Assembly (NCBI GenBank): GCA_014084085.1
Contig: NPFB01000071.1
Span: 139,023-203,022 of the forward strand
DNA length: 64,000 nt
Direction: 5' to 3'
Origin: Hondaea fermentalgiana
Lineage: Eukaryota > Sar > Bigyra > Thraustochytrida > Thraustochytriidae
The notes under the pieces are model-generated. The model was not told the DNA's origin. It worked only from the letters and a program-made list of their open reading frames with translations, and did no database searches. Shown here one piece after another: positions 40,477 to 52,900 of this stretch. The position numbers and the translations under genes were made by a program. Every line of letters begins with the position of its first letter. Within the stretch, counting starts at the first letter, position 1.

Positions 40477-41988
40477 ATGGTGACCTTTGACGTGCAGCCC
40501 GCGTGCGGCCCGGCGCTCTGGGGAGGCGTAGAGGTCGTTGTGGACGACGACGATATCAGCGCTGCAGAGGCCCGCACAGCGGTGCGAGACGTGTGTGGCC
40601 TGCAAGTTCGTGTCGCCGAGGCCGCCAATGCCTGGCTGCGCGAAAGCCAGGCCAACGGAGGGCAAGAGGGCAGCCAGGCGGAGCGAGCAGAGGACAGCAA
40701 CGCAAGAGACGCGAAGAAACGATTGCTTGCAATCGCCGTTGCCACCGCTTTTCCGACAATCGCCTTTCCCAATGAACGTGCCAGGAAGCGGGTGGACCCC
40801 AGCGAGCTCAACAAAGTCTGGGAGGCTAGTCAAGAACACAACGAGAGCGCAAGCGTCGCGCTCGCAGACGAAGCAGACACAACCACTGACGCATGCGCGC
40901 CTGCTGCTGCAACCCCAAACAAATTACCAAGTGGCGAACACTCTGAAGAAACGGAGGGGAGCGACGTCAAGGATCCGCGCGTGGAATCAAAACTTGTGCC
41001 TGGCTCAGACCGCAAAGAGACCGAGCTGGTTGCAAATCCGCTTGCAAATGCCGAGCTCTGGTTCTGTAAAAAACCCTTCCAGTCCGAAAAACCGCTCAAG
41101 GCACAGGTGTCGATCTCGTCCAAGACCAAGCTCCGCGTCTATCTTGCGCCGGGAGATCGATTTGATGCCTGCTCTGATGACGCAGAGGCGCTCAAAGAAG
41201 CTGCTTCGCCTCTTCGCGAAATTCTCGACCAGGTGCGACCGGAAGTTTGGGTTGACGCCGGCAAGAGTTCGGGAGAAGCGTCGGTGGCAAAGACGCAAAA
41301 TTCAGAGGGGTCGCCGGCATCGCGCAAGCGACCTCGCGAAGCCATCGACCTTTCATTCATGAATGGGCGCTCTCTTGACGCGGCCGTCGACAAGTTGTGC
41401 GACGACATGGGATTCCGTCTCAAGAGTGACGTCCTCGCACGCCTCGACAATGACGCGCAGGTGCAGAATTACATGCGTGACCCACGCCTCGTTGGCCTTC
41501 TTGTCGACATTGAAAAGGCACCAAGCAAGATGAAGGCTTTGGAGGACGCAATGGACCGCGATGCCAGCTTTGCACGATTTGTTGATCTTATGCTCACAGG
41601 TATTGGCGCGCAGCGAGTCGTGGCGCACCGTGACGGCCCAAGCACGATCGAATCGAGTCTTGAAGAGGTCATCGAGACTACCAGACCTTCATTTTTGCTA
41701 GCAGGTCGCTCCGACGGCAAAGCGAATGGCACCGCTTCATCTGCTGCCGCTAACGATGCTCAACATCCTAATGCGAACAGCGACGACGATGACGACAACG
41801 ACGATGACAACGACAAGGACGACCAGGAAGATGAAAAGGGAGAATTGGAAAATAGCACAAACAAACGGCAAAAGACATCTGACCAAAATCCCATCGCGGA
41901 GCAAGAGGAGGCGAAGAAACCCACAGATGAGGCGAAGCCCAAGCTTGAAGTCACTGGGACGGATGATAAAGCAGAAGCCTCAACTTGA
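40477..41988 (+). CDS. Possible CFAP298 (C21orf59)-like protein with C-terminal helical STI1-like segment
   Basis: 503 residues, ATG in GCCATGG context, single exon. The block AELWFCKKPFQSEKPLKAQV followed by SKTKLRVYL (~residues 189-220) matches the A-x-LWF-x-K-x-L-x-x-x-K-x-L ... KTK-I pattern of CFAP298. That family is a cytoplasmic/ciliary factor needed for outer dynein arm assembly. The N-terminal GLQVRVAEAANAW region may match the family's N terminus. Unlike CFAP298 (~290 residues), the protein continues with a helical segment (~300-380; LARLDNDAQVQNYMRDPRLV and LVDIEKAPSKMKALE). Its DP-x-L and short helices recall STI1/heat-shock-binding repeats. An acidic, Lys-rich tail completes it. 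The assignment is from one block only and is tentative. Confidence 0.6.
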   Translation: MVTFDVQPACGPALWGGVEVVVDDDDISAAEARTAVRDVCGLQVRVAEAANAWLRESQANGGQEGSQAERAEDSNARDAKKRLLAIAVATAFPTIAFPNERARKRVDPSELNKVWEASQEHNESASVALADEADTTTDACAPAAATPNKLPSGEHSEETEGSDVKDPRVESKLVPGSDRKETELVANPLANAELWFCKKPFQSEKPLKAQVSISSKTKLRVYLAPGDRFDACSDDAEALKEAASPLREILDQVRPEVWVDAGKSSGEASVAKTQNSEGSPASRKRPREAIDLSFMNGRSLDAAVDKLCDDMGFRLKSDVLARLDNDAQVQNYMRDPRLVGLLVDIEKAPSKMKALEDAMDRDASFARFVDLMLTGIGAQRVVAHRDGPSTIESSLEEVIETTRPSFLLAGRSDGKANGTASSAAANDAQHPNANSDDDDDNDDDNDKDDQEDEKGELENSTNKRQKTSDQNPIAEQEEAKKPTDEAKPKLEVTGTDDKAEAST

Positions 41989-42193
41989 GCGTGCGGGGCC
42001 AGACCAAGCGTTCTTAGTACTATTGATGGGCAATCGATACTGACGACAAGGGCCAAGACGCATTGCGACTTATACTTTGTCTGCCAAGGCCACACTGAAC
42101 GAGATCGCATATATTTTACCTGAAACAAAAGAAAGGATAAAAAGGGGCCTGGCTGTCACAACATAGAACACAATTTGATATTAGTATTGGAAA

Positions 42194-44090
42194 TCAGTCG
42201 CTGTCTAGAATGACCTTGAGATTCGTCAACTTTTCCTGGGTGGCTTGTAGAATACGTTTACTTTGTGGACCAAGAGAATTGTTTGCGAGAACAAACTTGC
42301 AAAGAGCCGAGCTTGTGTTGGCCTCGAGGCCGCGAACGAGACTGGCAACGTGATCGTCGCTGAGCGAGGCACACGCGAGGCTGCCATTCAAAGTGCAAAG
42401 TTAGTTAGTGAGCCAGACCTGTTCGAACGCGGGAAAAGAGGCGTCTTGTCTCAGAGGACATGCATTGATTCACACCTACATGAGTTTTTGTAAATGTGTA
42501 TTGAGACGAAGCAAATCCTCAAGGGCCTTGGTGCCCGCCTCCTCGCAAGGATTGCCGGACAAGCTGCGCGTCAGCAACAAAGCAAAACAATAAGTGTAAG
42601 GTCAGCCGGACTGTCTTGTGCAGCCTCGTGAGCGAGAAACATCGTGCAAAGGCACTTACTCGAGCTCTATGAGAGATGTATTTGACCAGAGCGCTTCTGC
42701 AATTTGCCGCAGACCCTCACTTCCCAAACGTGTAAAGGGGAGACTGTGAAGCGTTGGCGTCGATCGCATGTTAGTCTGCAATTGAAGGTTGGGTCATGTG
42801 CCGACGCGAGACGTACATGAGGCATTCCAATGATGTAGTTTTCTTCAAGGCAGCGGCGAGTGCGCTTGCTCCTGTCACAGCGATTGCGTTATATCCAAGG
42901 CTGCACGGACAAACACATTCGTCAATGAGTCAGTCTCTTTCTCTTTTCAACAAAGTATTTCTGCACTTTCTCGCGACCGAAGCTTACTTGAGATGCAAAA
43001 GTTTCTGGTTGGTCTGAATCACCTCAGCGATCGCCTGCGCGCCGCCGGAGCCCAATGAAGTGTTCTGAAGACTAGTACCACACGAGAAGCAGCGTCAGCC
43101 TCTTACGTTACTGTGCGCATGCATGTGCGACAGTCATTTGTAACGTACTTGAGACTTGTCAGCGCTTCGCTCTTGTTTATTGCGTCAGATATTGCTCTCA
43201 CCCCACGAGGACCGATGACGTTGTTTGAAAGGTTGAGATCCACAAGTGGGGCATCCTCCAACATCCTCGCAATAGCAGTCATGTCGGCAAGTACAATTCC
43301 GTTAAAGCCGAGATCGAGCTTCTTCAGCGACGATTGGACCACGGCGGTGGCGATGGTGCGAAGGCTCCTGCTCCCGATATTATTGTTTTGAAGGCTGAGA
43401 GGTTTGTTTGGGTTTCAGTCAGTGGAGAGTCATTTCTAGAAAAGCGCTGAGAAAAACGTACCTCAAGCTTTCAAGGCTGCGGTTGACCTCGAGCGCTTTG
43501 GCAATTTTTTCGCTGCCTACGGGACCAATGTTGTTCCAGCTCAGGCTTTCATTTGCGCCGCGCACAACAAAGAAAAAGTTAGACTACACAACTCGCAGCA
43601 CGACCTGCCTGGTCCAGCTTGAAGACGGAAGGATAAGAAGAAGAACAAAGATCGGGAGGAATGAAGGGAAAGAACTTACTCGAGATTTCTCAGAGCGAAA
43701 GCGGGGTTTTTAATTGCCGCGGCAAAATATTTTGCACCTTCGGCCCCGATGTTGTTATTGCTGACGCTGTTTTGCGCAAGACAGGCATAAGAGTAAGTGC
43801 ATTGCAAAGACATCGTCGCTGCGCGCATGCCAAACTATCTGAGTGCGCCAAAAGAAGCGCCCAGACCGAACGTACTTGAGCGCGATAAGCGTGTCATTTT
43901 GCAAGAGCATGTCTGCGAGCATTTTGGCCCCCTCAGGCCCCAGCGCATTGTCGTGAAGATCAAGCGCCCGCAAGGTCTTATTGGTCTCAAGCTTAGCCAC
44001 CAGGGGGCGCAAGTTGATCTCCCTGAGGCAGCGCCCCTCCAGCGAGAGCTCCTCTGCGCCCTCCCGCACGCTCGTCAGCGCGCGCTGCAT
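42194..44090 (-). CDS. Leucine-rich-repeat (ribonuclease-inhibitor type) protein, nine exons
   Basis: Deduced exons (minus strand): 44090-43876, 43766-43680, 43545-43462, 43394-43149, 43071-42988, 42900-42817, 42743-42660, 42563-42480 and 42380-42194; the sum is 1155 nt, 384 residues. All eight introns are GT-AG with strong donors (GTACGT, GTAAGT, GTAAGC, GTAGGT), about 67-113 bp long, and all are phase 2. The protein is a run of 28-residue RNI-type LRRs such as LRALDLHDNALGPEGAKMLA, NVSNNNIGAEGAKYFAAAI and LVDLNLSNNVIGPRGVRAIS. Internal exons are mostly 84 nt, one repeat each; exon 4 fuses three. No NACHT, kinase or TM part is seen. It is RanGAP/NLRC3-like in its repeats only. Likely a cytosolic interaction protein. 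Confidence 0.85.
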
Positions 44091-44836
44091 GCTGTGCTTC
44101 GGCCCGTCCCGTCGCGTCCCGGCGCGTGCGAGAGATTCAATCGATCGAATGCGCGAGGAAAGAAAGAAACCTGGCTGGAACGGCCCGGGCTGCCCGCGCG
44201 CGGCGCCGTCGCCTGCGCGCAGGGCCGCCTCCCTCCGGCCTGCGCGCGCGCGCGCCTGCCTGCCTGGCCGCCTGGCCGCGCGAGCGAGCGAGCGAGCGAG
44301 CGCGCGCGAGGCGTTCTGCTCGGTCTCTTTAGTAGTAGTACTCGGTCGGTCACTCGCGGCGGGCGGTCAGGCAGGGCCGGCGCGTTACTGTGGTCTCTAT
44401 ACAAGGTCCGGTGCAGGTGGTACCCGGGACAAGCAGGCGCGAGGACCCCGGGTCCGCTGCGCGCTTCGCGCGATACCGGAATCGTATTTGAGCCCTGGCA
44501 CCTTGACAGCGCGAAAGTAGGTCCGTCGTTGCAGGGACACTGCCTCTGCCTCTGCCAGTGGTAGAGGCCTCGTCTCTGGAAGGAATGAGCAACCAGGCGC
44601 GGAGGTGCACCGTCTTTTGTATTATAGAAGAGCAGGGGGGAAAAGGGAGGAGGAGGAAGACGAAGAGAGGGAGGAAGGGGGAGAGGAATCGGAGAAACAC
44701 GACCGCCCGCTCTCAGCTCGGGAAAGAAGAGGAACGAAAGGAAAAGATGCGCTTTTAATTGTCGTTGTTCTGTCAAGCTCTGCTCGGCTCTGTTCTGCTC
44801 TACTTTACGTGGCATGCTTTACTACAACAGACTCTA
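44091..44836. other. Intergenic region upstream of the LRR gene
   Basis: GC-rich, with a GCGA tetranucleotide array near 44279-44303 and purine-rich GGAGGAGG runs near 44635-44690. No gene is supported. Confidence 0.55.
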
Positions 44837-46309
44837 TCATGTCAAATCGACAACATCTGTACTGCTTTGATCACCAGGCCCATGGCCAGCAGACGTAGAG
44901 GAAGACGACGAAGAGGAGGAGGAAGAGGAGGAAGAGGAGGAGGAGGAGGAGGAAGATGGCTTCCGACGAGCGGCACCGATAGCGGCCGCGCTCGCCCCTG
45001 CATCGACCCCCGATGCTGACGCTGCGGCAATTTCGTCTTCTACAACGACGTCGTCGTCGTCCATGCTCGGAAGTGTTTTACCCGAGAGAAAACAGTCATC
45101 GCCGCAACGACGCTGAAGATCAGAGAGGTCAGAAACCTCATACAGAGCCTTGACAAAGGGCGCAGGCATGTTTCCCGCCTTGTCCGGCATGCTCACGATG
45201 ACAGCATTCAATTCGTTCGCCAGGTCCGAAAGGTAGTCTAGGTCAAATTCCTCGGGATGCATTTTCCGCATACGACGAATGACTTGGCTTATATAGGCGC
45301 AAGTGCCCACGCCGAACCACTTGAAGCACCGCGACTCCAAGCCGAGCAGCTTAATGCACGAGTCTCTAAGCTCTGCATGTGTGAGGTCCACAGCGCCATC
45401 ACGTTCTACACAAAGAATTTCCCGCAACACGGGCACACCAATCGTATGGTCGAGAAGCATGCTATTCTTGAAGACCCCAGCTGAAAGCACATCCGTATAA
45501 CTAAGTTGTCCGCGGCGATCTTTGTCGGCGCGCGCCTCGTCGGCTCGTGCCGTCACCTCGGATAGCTCCCGACTCTGGTCCATTTGCTTCATGTCCTGAT
45601 AGTCGCGAAGATCCTCAAGGAGTCGTGACTTAGCGCGCATGACATCGCCATTGCACTCACGAAGCACCTGGAGCGTTCGTTTTTCTGAAAATCCGAGCTT
45701 GGTTAGAGCGGCCAGGGACTGCTCTTCAAAGGGTGAGGCCGAGGGAACTTCACTGAGCCGCGCTGGTTCCTTTTTGGCTTCATCCCCGCTTCGCTCCTCT
45801 TGCTGGCTCCGCTCTTGCGCGAGACCCTTGATGCGTTGCGTTTCGGCGACGAGCTCGTTCACGAACGGCACCGCCTGGAGTTGCTCGTAAGAATTCAATG
45901 ATGCGCCGGACGCGCCATCTTGGACCCGCTGTTTTTTACCGACACCGTGCGCTGTCAATGTTGTTTGCATGCTGCGGTTGATGGGACGTTTCTTCCTTTC
46001 GGCAGATTGTTGTTGCGTCTGCGAGGATCGACTCTGCGCTCGATGCGGACCTGCAAGAGCGAGAATATATGTGGCAAGCGAGAGGTTTGTGGGCCCTTGC
46101 GGCCCCCCCAACAGCGGCAATGCATTTGCGGACGATGCCTCGACAACGCCGTATTGCTGAAGAATGCGCAACGCCGTCTGCAGCTGCGTTCTGGAGAACG
46201 CGCTCGCGAGGCGCGCTGGCGGTCCTCGCATCGAGGTCTCTAAATGTGCCTCGGAGACGCGCAGCTCGCGCGCAATGACCCTATTCACGGTCGACCAGTC
46301 CACATTCAT
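44837..46309 (-). CDS. UBA-domain protein with C-terminal SUMO-interacting-like motif
   Basis: 490 residues from the ATG at 46309 (MNVDWSTVNRVIARELRVSE). The N-terminal ~60 residues are helical (TQLQTALRILQQYGVVE). A UBA-like three-helix domain occupies about 195-235 (SLAALTKLGFSEKRTLQVLR then ECNGDVMRAKSRLLEDL, with the usual GF loop), implying ubiquitin binding. Residues about 270-410 form an ordered, unrecognised domain (FKNSMLLDHTIGVPVLREIL, CFKWFGVGTCAYISQVIRRM). A poly-Ser run of about 20 residues coded by TCC/TCT follows, and the last residues are DVVDLT, a canonical hydrophobic-acidic SIM. Combined ubiquitin and SUMO recognition suggests a nuclear quality-control or DNA-repair adaptor, but that is inference. 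Divergent from the Iml1 gene. Confidence 0.7.
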   Translation of the reverse strand: MNVDWSTVNRVIARELRVSEAHLETSMRGPPARLASAFSRTQLQTALRILQQYGVVEASSANALPLLGGPQGPTNLSLATYILALAGPHRAQSRSSQTQQQSAERKKRPINRSMQTTLTAHGVGKKQRVQDGASGASLNSYEQLQAVPFVNELVAETQRIKGLAQERSQQEERSGDEAKKEPARLSEVPSASPFEEQSLAALTKLGFSEKRTLQVLRECNGDVMRAKSRLLEDLRDYQDMKQMDQSRELSEVTARADEARADKDRRGQLSYTDVLSAGVFKNSMLLDHTIGVPVLREILCVERDGAVDLTHAELRDSCIKLLGLESRCFKWFGVGTCAYISQVIRRMRKMHPEEFDLDYLSDLANELNAVIVSMPDKAGNMPAPFVKALYEVSDLSDLQRRCGDDCFLSGKTLPSMDDDDVVVEDEIAAASASGVDAGASAAAIGAARRKPSSSSSSSSSSSSSSSSSSSSTSAGHGPGDQSSTDVVDLT

Positions 46310-46847
46310 CGTTCGAGTGCGCGATCCGTCCAGGACGCACGCCCTCTCGCCCAGCCAGCTCCGCCCAGCTCAGCTCTTTCGTCGTCGTCGTCGTCGTCGT
46401 CGTCGTCCGCGCAGCAGCAGCTAGTTTGATTCCTTCGTGCGATGCACCAAGCAAGCAGCGCCTGGCCGCTCGCTGCCCGCCCGTCGTCTTGCGAGCCCGC
46501 CCTGCAGGCCCGCCCGGCTGCCTGCGTGCCTGCCGGCGCGCGGCCTCCGGTGCTATGGTCTCCCGGGCTCTCGCGGCGCTCCCGAGATGAGATCGCCTTC
46601 TGCTCGCCGCCGCTCGGCTCGTCAACCATCACGACTGCGCGAGGGCCAGACCTATAGTATACATGCCGGCGTTAACCGTGACTTCCTTCGCTGGCAAGTC
46701 AGTCGGTCATCACTGGCGCTTGGTTTGGATTTGAACTTTGGTTTGAACCCACCCGAGCAGGCCGAGGCGCCTCGAGGATTTGAAAAACAGCAGCAGCAGC
46801 AGCAGCAGCGCAGCAGATCTTCGTCGCGAGGCCTGCGGCGCGCGTGC

Positions 46848-46882
<35 letters not shown>

Positions 46883-46990
46883 GAGGGGCGGGCGAAAGAA
46901 AGGGCTGGCGAAAGGGCGCGCTTGCGGGCAGCCTCGGGCTCGGCCCGGCCGTGGGATTGATAGGGTTCGCGGAGCGGGAAAAGTGGCGCC
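46310..46990. other. Divergent promoter region
   Basis: Between the UBA gene and the Iml1 gene. Contains a TCG trinucleotide run (46379-46411), a GCA run (about 46788-46808) and a GTGC/GCGT tetranucleotide array (about 46849-46881). The GC-rich frames crossing it lack support. Confidence 0.55.
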
Positions 46991-49900
46991 ATGCCGCGCG
47001 AGCGCGACGACCCCGGCGGCGAGAACGGCGAGGCCAAAGCACCGCCTGCGACGGGCGGAGCGGGAGCAGGAGCAGGAGCAGGGACGGGAGCGGCGGTGGC
47101 CACGGCTACGCAAGCGGCGGTGTCGACCCCCGTTTTGCAGCAGACAAAGTTGAAAACCCCGCCCCCTGCGGCATCCCAAGCGACAGAAACGGAGTCCTCG
47201 TCCCGAGGAGGGGACGCAGGCGCGACCAGCAACAAGGGAAGTAGCGCTAGTGCGAGTGCTAGTGCTGGCGCTGCTCGTAATGCTGGGAATGCTGACGATG
47301 CTGCTGCTGCTGCCGCCGCCGCCGCGACAGATCAAGACGATGCTGCCGAGAAGAAAAAGAAAAAGAAAAAGAAGAAAAAGATCAAGGCCAAATCTACTGC
47401 GACATCCACAACCACGACCGCGACAAAGACCCCAACAGGCTCTTCCGTCCAAGATGACAGCAACGCTGATGAGGCCAAAGGCGAGGCCTTGCGTGCCTCA
47501 GCGCAGGTGCCATCGTCAAGACCAGCAGAACCTTCGTCGGCGTCGCCTGCGTTTCCACTGTCACCACCCGCGGCACCACGAACTCCTGTCATTAGTCCAC
47601 CAACCTTGCAGTCAGGCCCGCATGCCCACCTCACATCGCCAAGTCGGGAGAGCGGTCTCTTTGGTACGCTGCCGAAGGCTGGGATGTCGCGAACACCACC
47701 GCCATCCTCGATGCAGCACGAAGAAGTCTTGAGCCCACTTCTCAAGCGCGCGGCATCAGAAATTCACGAAACTGATCCTCACAAAGCACTGAGTCAAACC
47801 CTCCCGGTGCTACCTCTACATCGTGCCGCCTCGCTCATGGTGGGAAATCAAGACAACGCTGTAGGGCCCACGGTGCCTAGCGCTCTTCCTAGCGCGATTG
47901 CGGAAGGAGGCGACCTCAATTCAGGCGCGCAAGTTCGCTCTTTGAGCTTGGACAATATTCGCTCCGAACTCAAGGTGGATACCATGCTAGGGGCCACCAG
48001 TGAGACCGGCTTGACGTCGCCCATGGCAAGCCCCCAGAGCAAAGGCGAGGCCAATATTCGCGAAGCATCTACCGAGGCGCCGTCTGCGCAGACTTTGTCG
48101 TCCGCAACCTCGGCTGCTCCTGGGAGTTTTACAGGCAAGTCAGGAGCATCAGCGATGCAGAGGAAATCGGGTGAGAGCACTGCGCCCATTGCTACTGGAT
48201 CCCAGTTTGCGCCCTTGGCTACGCCTGCTTCGGCGTCAAACTTGGCATCTGCAGCAAGTGCAGCAACGATGCCGCCTGCTTCAGCCTCGTCGATTCCAAG
48301 CCAGGAGGAAATGGGAGATAAAGCCCCAAGCTCCAAAGCCGCGGCAGTGCCGATCGGTACCGCCGGCTCAACGTCGTCACAACCCCCGACAATGGCGCAG
48401 CAGCAGCAACAACAACAAACAGCCGACGGCGGTGGCGAGGAAGAGGACATCAGTGCAAAGTCGAGCAGCTCCTCCTCCAAGGGTATCGATCGGCGCAGCG
48501 AGCAAACCATTGAAAACGCAATTCTCACGAGCCATACGCATACCGACTACAAGTCAGACCTTGTCCTCAATCTGGATCATTTTCGAGACCTCAAGGTCGG
48601 CGACTACGTTGAGATTTATCACCCAGGGGAGGTCGACACCAAACGCAAACTCCTGCAGCAAGTGACGCAAGTCGAAACGCGCGGAAGTTTTACAGTGAGT
48701 CTGCTCAAGTCGATCACCACGAACCCCGCCTTCAACTTGCATACTTTCCAGCCTATTGTGGTGTCAAAGGTGGACGCGAAACGCTATGATCTCTGCTACA
48801 TCGAGATCAGCTTCAAGGACCAGTACGTGTCGCAGGGCGAGTTTTGGCGCTTCCGCGCGGCCATGCATGGACGCTGCTGCTACATTGGCCAAAAGCTGTC
48901 TGTGAACGGGCACAATGTCTCGGTCGACGAGATGCTAGAGCGGGGCAATAGGCCCGTCGCCTGCGGCATTGTTCGGGAGTCAACAAAGTTCATCTTCCGC
49001 TCGTGCTCTGCGCGTGTCTTCTGGCTCGTGCAAATGAGCAAGGAAATGTGGAACTTTACCGAAGATGGCGAACTGTACTTTGAACGATTCCTCAATCGCT
49101 TTGTGACACAGGTTCTGGAGAAATGGACGGCAAAATCAGTCACGCACAGGCTGACCGTACTGTATTTTACTCGTACTTATTTCGACATCAAGCCCCCGGA
49201 GGGAACGCCCGCGGTCCGCATGGATTACGATGGGCGCTACTACACTGACCTGTATCACACGGTCGTAGAAAATGAGACGCGACAAGATTGGATGTCCTTG
49301 AAATCGCTTCTCAAGAGAGAATTTCTCAAATTTCCTCGTATGAGCAAGTGGAACGGTCCGCCCCAATGTTTTGCAAGAAAAAAATCTGCCTTCGGCCGCT
49401 CCGCGCATCGGCACCCGCCGCCTTTTCACGTGGGTTCGGTGTCTGCAGACAATCCTTTCCGTACGAGAGGCTCTGCGAGCGCTGCCCCAGATGCAGCCAC
49501 TCGTAACTTTAATGCGAGCACGTCTGCGCACCAAGGTTTTTCTTCCTCGTTATTCCATGGAAGAAGTCAGTTCGAGAAGGACAAGAGCGGCGGGAATCGT
49601 GATGACGACAACGACGATGACGAACATTATGAAGACTCTGTATCCGCCAATGAAGAGGGTAATGACGAATCAGGTGTGAACGACGAGAGCGCCGACGAAG
49701 ATGAGAATGAAAACGTCTCGTTTCACAGTTCCGGCAACAGTGGTGGAGATGACAATGGCAATGATGATGATGGCAATGATGATGATGACGGTGACATGTC
49801 TGGGGTCGGAGAACTACGAGCGCCGCATTTACCCTCATTCAGCCCTGACATGACATACGCGGGGCGCAATACACGACACCCTCGTCTCCGGACTTCACCG

Positions 49901-52900
49901 GACATGTCCCGTTCGGCTTCACTCGATGCGATGCATCTGCGCCTGCAAAGGTCCCTCAGTCACGACAATGCACCCGGATCATCTAGCAAATATGCGCCGC
50001 GAAGACGATCTCGAGTATCAATTGGGAATAGGACCAGCGGTGTCAGCGGTAGCAGAGTCAGCAGCAATCGGAAAAGGGTTGCCTATGGGCTTCCTGGCAC
50101 AGCGCAGGAAGGCAACTGTCTCGAGGCCATCAATCTTTGTCTCAATATTCTCGACAAGCACTTTATGGATCGTGACCTCATGCGCACGGGTCAGGCCATG
50201 GTGCTGGTCACAGCGGGCAGTGGCGTTTTTGAGGTCGATCGTGACCTCACCGCAATCACAAAGCGGCGCATGATGGACAACGCTATTGGGTGCGACTTTG
50301 TCAGTCTGTCGCGCGCCCCACTTCACGTTGCACCCCTCTTCATTTACAAACCTTCTCTTGATGGTTCAATGCTTGACATACTCGATCGTCCGCATCCTTT
50401 CGCAGCCGCAACGCAGTATTACGTTGCAGGTTCTCCAAATATCCCGGTTGTAATTTCAGACGACGACGAGAAAAAAAGGAACAGACCCATACTTCCCGTG
50501 TACAACATTCCGCACTGGGTCCACCTCAGCTTTCCGTTTCACAAGACAAGCGTGCGTCCCGTTGGCGGACCTGACGTGCCCCTAGAGGAGCTGGGCACAT
50601 CCGACACTGTGTTCGCCAAGCTGCAACTCATGACAATGGGCTCGTTCTCATGGGGCGAGCAATTCGAACCGCTTCCTGACAATCGCATGTTTGACCTCAC
50701 GGACTCGGACCGCAGCAACATGCCAATTGCCCTCGTCAATCACCTCAAGGACTTTCCTCGACATCAACTCCTTCTTGCACCACGCCGAAAGGACATGAAG
50801 CCATGGTTTCCGCTCGTCGCTGAACAGGGCGGCCTCTCTTCCGTCGAAGCGCGCTCCTTCTCACTCGCCACCCCATCGCTTCCCCCATCTCCTACGCTGA
50901 CAGGAACCAACGTGACGTCAGGAACTTTCCAGCAGTCTCACATGTACGTGCCTCAGCGAGGCTCGCCAAGTCTCCAGGCAATCTATGTCGGAGATACGCT
51001 TCGCCGAATGTCGTCAGAAGGTCATCATCACAGTCCGATGCCTTTTATTAGTCTGTCCGAGTCTGCGCACGCATCGCAGCATCAGCAAAGTCGATACGAG
51101 CAATCGAGAAATGACCAAAGCTCCGAACGGTACAGTAGAATGGCTCAAGCGGCCAAGGAACACGACGCGGCTGTCTTTCAGCGCCCGGCAAGGCCACAGC
51201 GCCTGCACGCTACCTCGATGGACTCTGCAAGCGTTTCCGTACGCAGCAACAAGATGGGCATGATTCGATCTTCGAGCCATGCGGCGTTTTCTACGGTCAA
51301 GGCAAATGCTAGCTTTATATTCGCGCCTTCTGCAAGTGGCGCCGGCGGAAGCAGCTCCACAATCACCAGCACGATGAATATGCGCTCTGGTACCCGCTCT
51401 CCGAGGTTGCGCCGTGTTGGCGACTCGGGCGAGGAGACCTCTGCGCGGTCTCCGCGCGAGCAATCTCCGATGTCCAAGCCTGCTTCACCGTCACAGCTCA
51501 CGACATCCACGATTGAGCCGAGCACGAGCCATCATAGCACAATGAGTGTCAGCAGTAGTTTGGACAATCGAGGAGGTAAGACGATGCGAGTGTCCTCGTC
51601 GTTTACGGGAACCGGGGGGAGTCTCATTCATCGCTCATCTGCAAGCCGCAAGTCGATGCACCATGACTCGCGGTCCAAAGTGACGTGGGCTGGAATGTCG
51701 CCCGATCGTTCACCAGGACCACAAATGACCTCGCAGTATGTGCCGACCGGGTCACCGGAGCGCACAAGTATCATCCGTGCTGCCCTTCGTGCTGGGTCAA
51801 ACGGAAGCGTTGGTGGCGCTCCTGGAAGTGGCAGCGGAAGCGTAGGCCTGGACGGAGGTCACCTGAGTCGTGTGTGGTCGCGCGGCGCAGTGGCCAAGAA
51901 GGGGCGACAAAGCAGCATGCAGTCATCATCGGGTCCATCCAGTGCGACAAGCCCTGTGTCTTTGACGCCGCCACCCAACGCAGCGATTAATCCTTTCGAC
52001 TGGAGCATATTCACGAGTGAGCTGTATCAGGAGCGCCTCACGCACAATCGACGGCGATGGAGTCACCTTTTTCCCACGGGCCGTTTCGACGACGAAAGCC
52101 ACGGCGTGCGCGTAGAGGACTATGAAGAAGAGTCCTCCTCGTCTGACGAAGACGACGATGGAGCCTCGCGTAGCGGCAGCGGCAAGCAGACAAAGGAGGA
52201 GGTCACGCCACTGACGATCGAGTCATTTCGCTTGAACTGGAAATCTTTGCAATCGCCCGGCATCCTGCCTCTGACCACAGACTACTTGCCGGATATCTCG
52301 GTGTTTACACAATATACGCGTAATTCGTACTCTCTAACAATGGCAGAAATCAACAACTCGGGTTACGAAACGTACGAGGATCTCATCATGGAGATGGTGT
52401 GTCAGCGACTTTCTCAGGATTTTCAACTTATAGTGGCCAACAGTAGCAACAACAACAACAACAACAACAGCAGAGATGAGGACGAGGAAGCGAGCGTGCC
52501 AGAAAATGCTGATTCGGACAACATGAGGTACATGCTCACGATGGGCCACGAGATACATGAGCTCTGGTACGCGGCCGACGCGCGCGAGGTTCGTGTTGCC
52601 AGATACATCAACAAAAACTATGATCAAAACAAGTCAGACGAGAAAATGGAGGACAGGAAGCATCAAGATAACCAAGATCCTCCGATCCCGGAGTGGTCGT
52701 ATGAGTACTTGCTTTACGACAGCGCTGAAGGCAGCGCACAACTCATGAAGCTCAAGTTCAAGGCCAGCGGCGCAGTTTTCTCATGGAACAAGTGCGACAA
52801 CCTCTTGTGTGGCTACCAAGATGACCGTGTTGCATCGCAAAAGCGTTACCGGCGCATTATGTTGAGCGCGCTGCCTAAGGCGCCGAAAAAGGGCGGTGTC

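Noticed and set aside
45960..46000. PIP-box-like QTTLTAHG in the UBA protein
   Set aside because: The two aromatic residues required at the end of a PIP box are missing.
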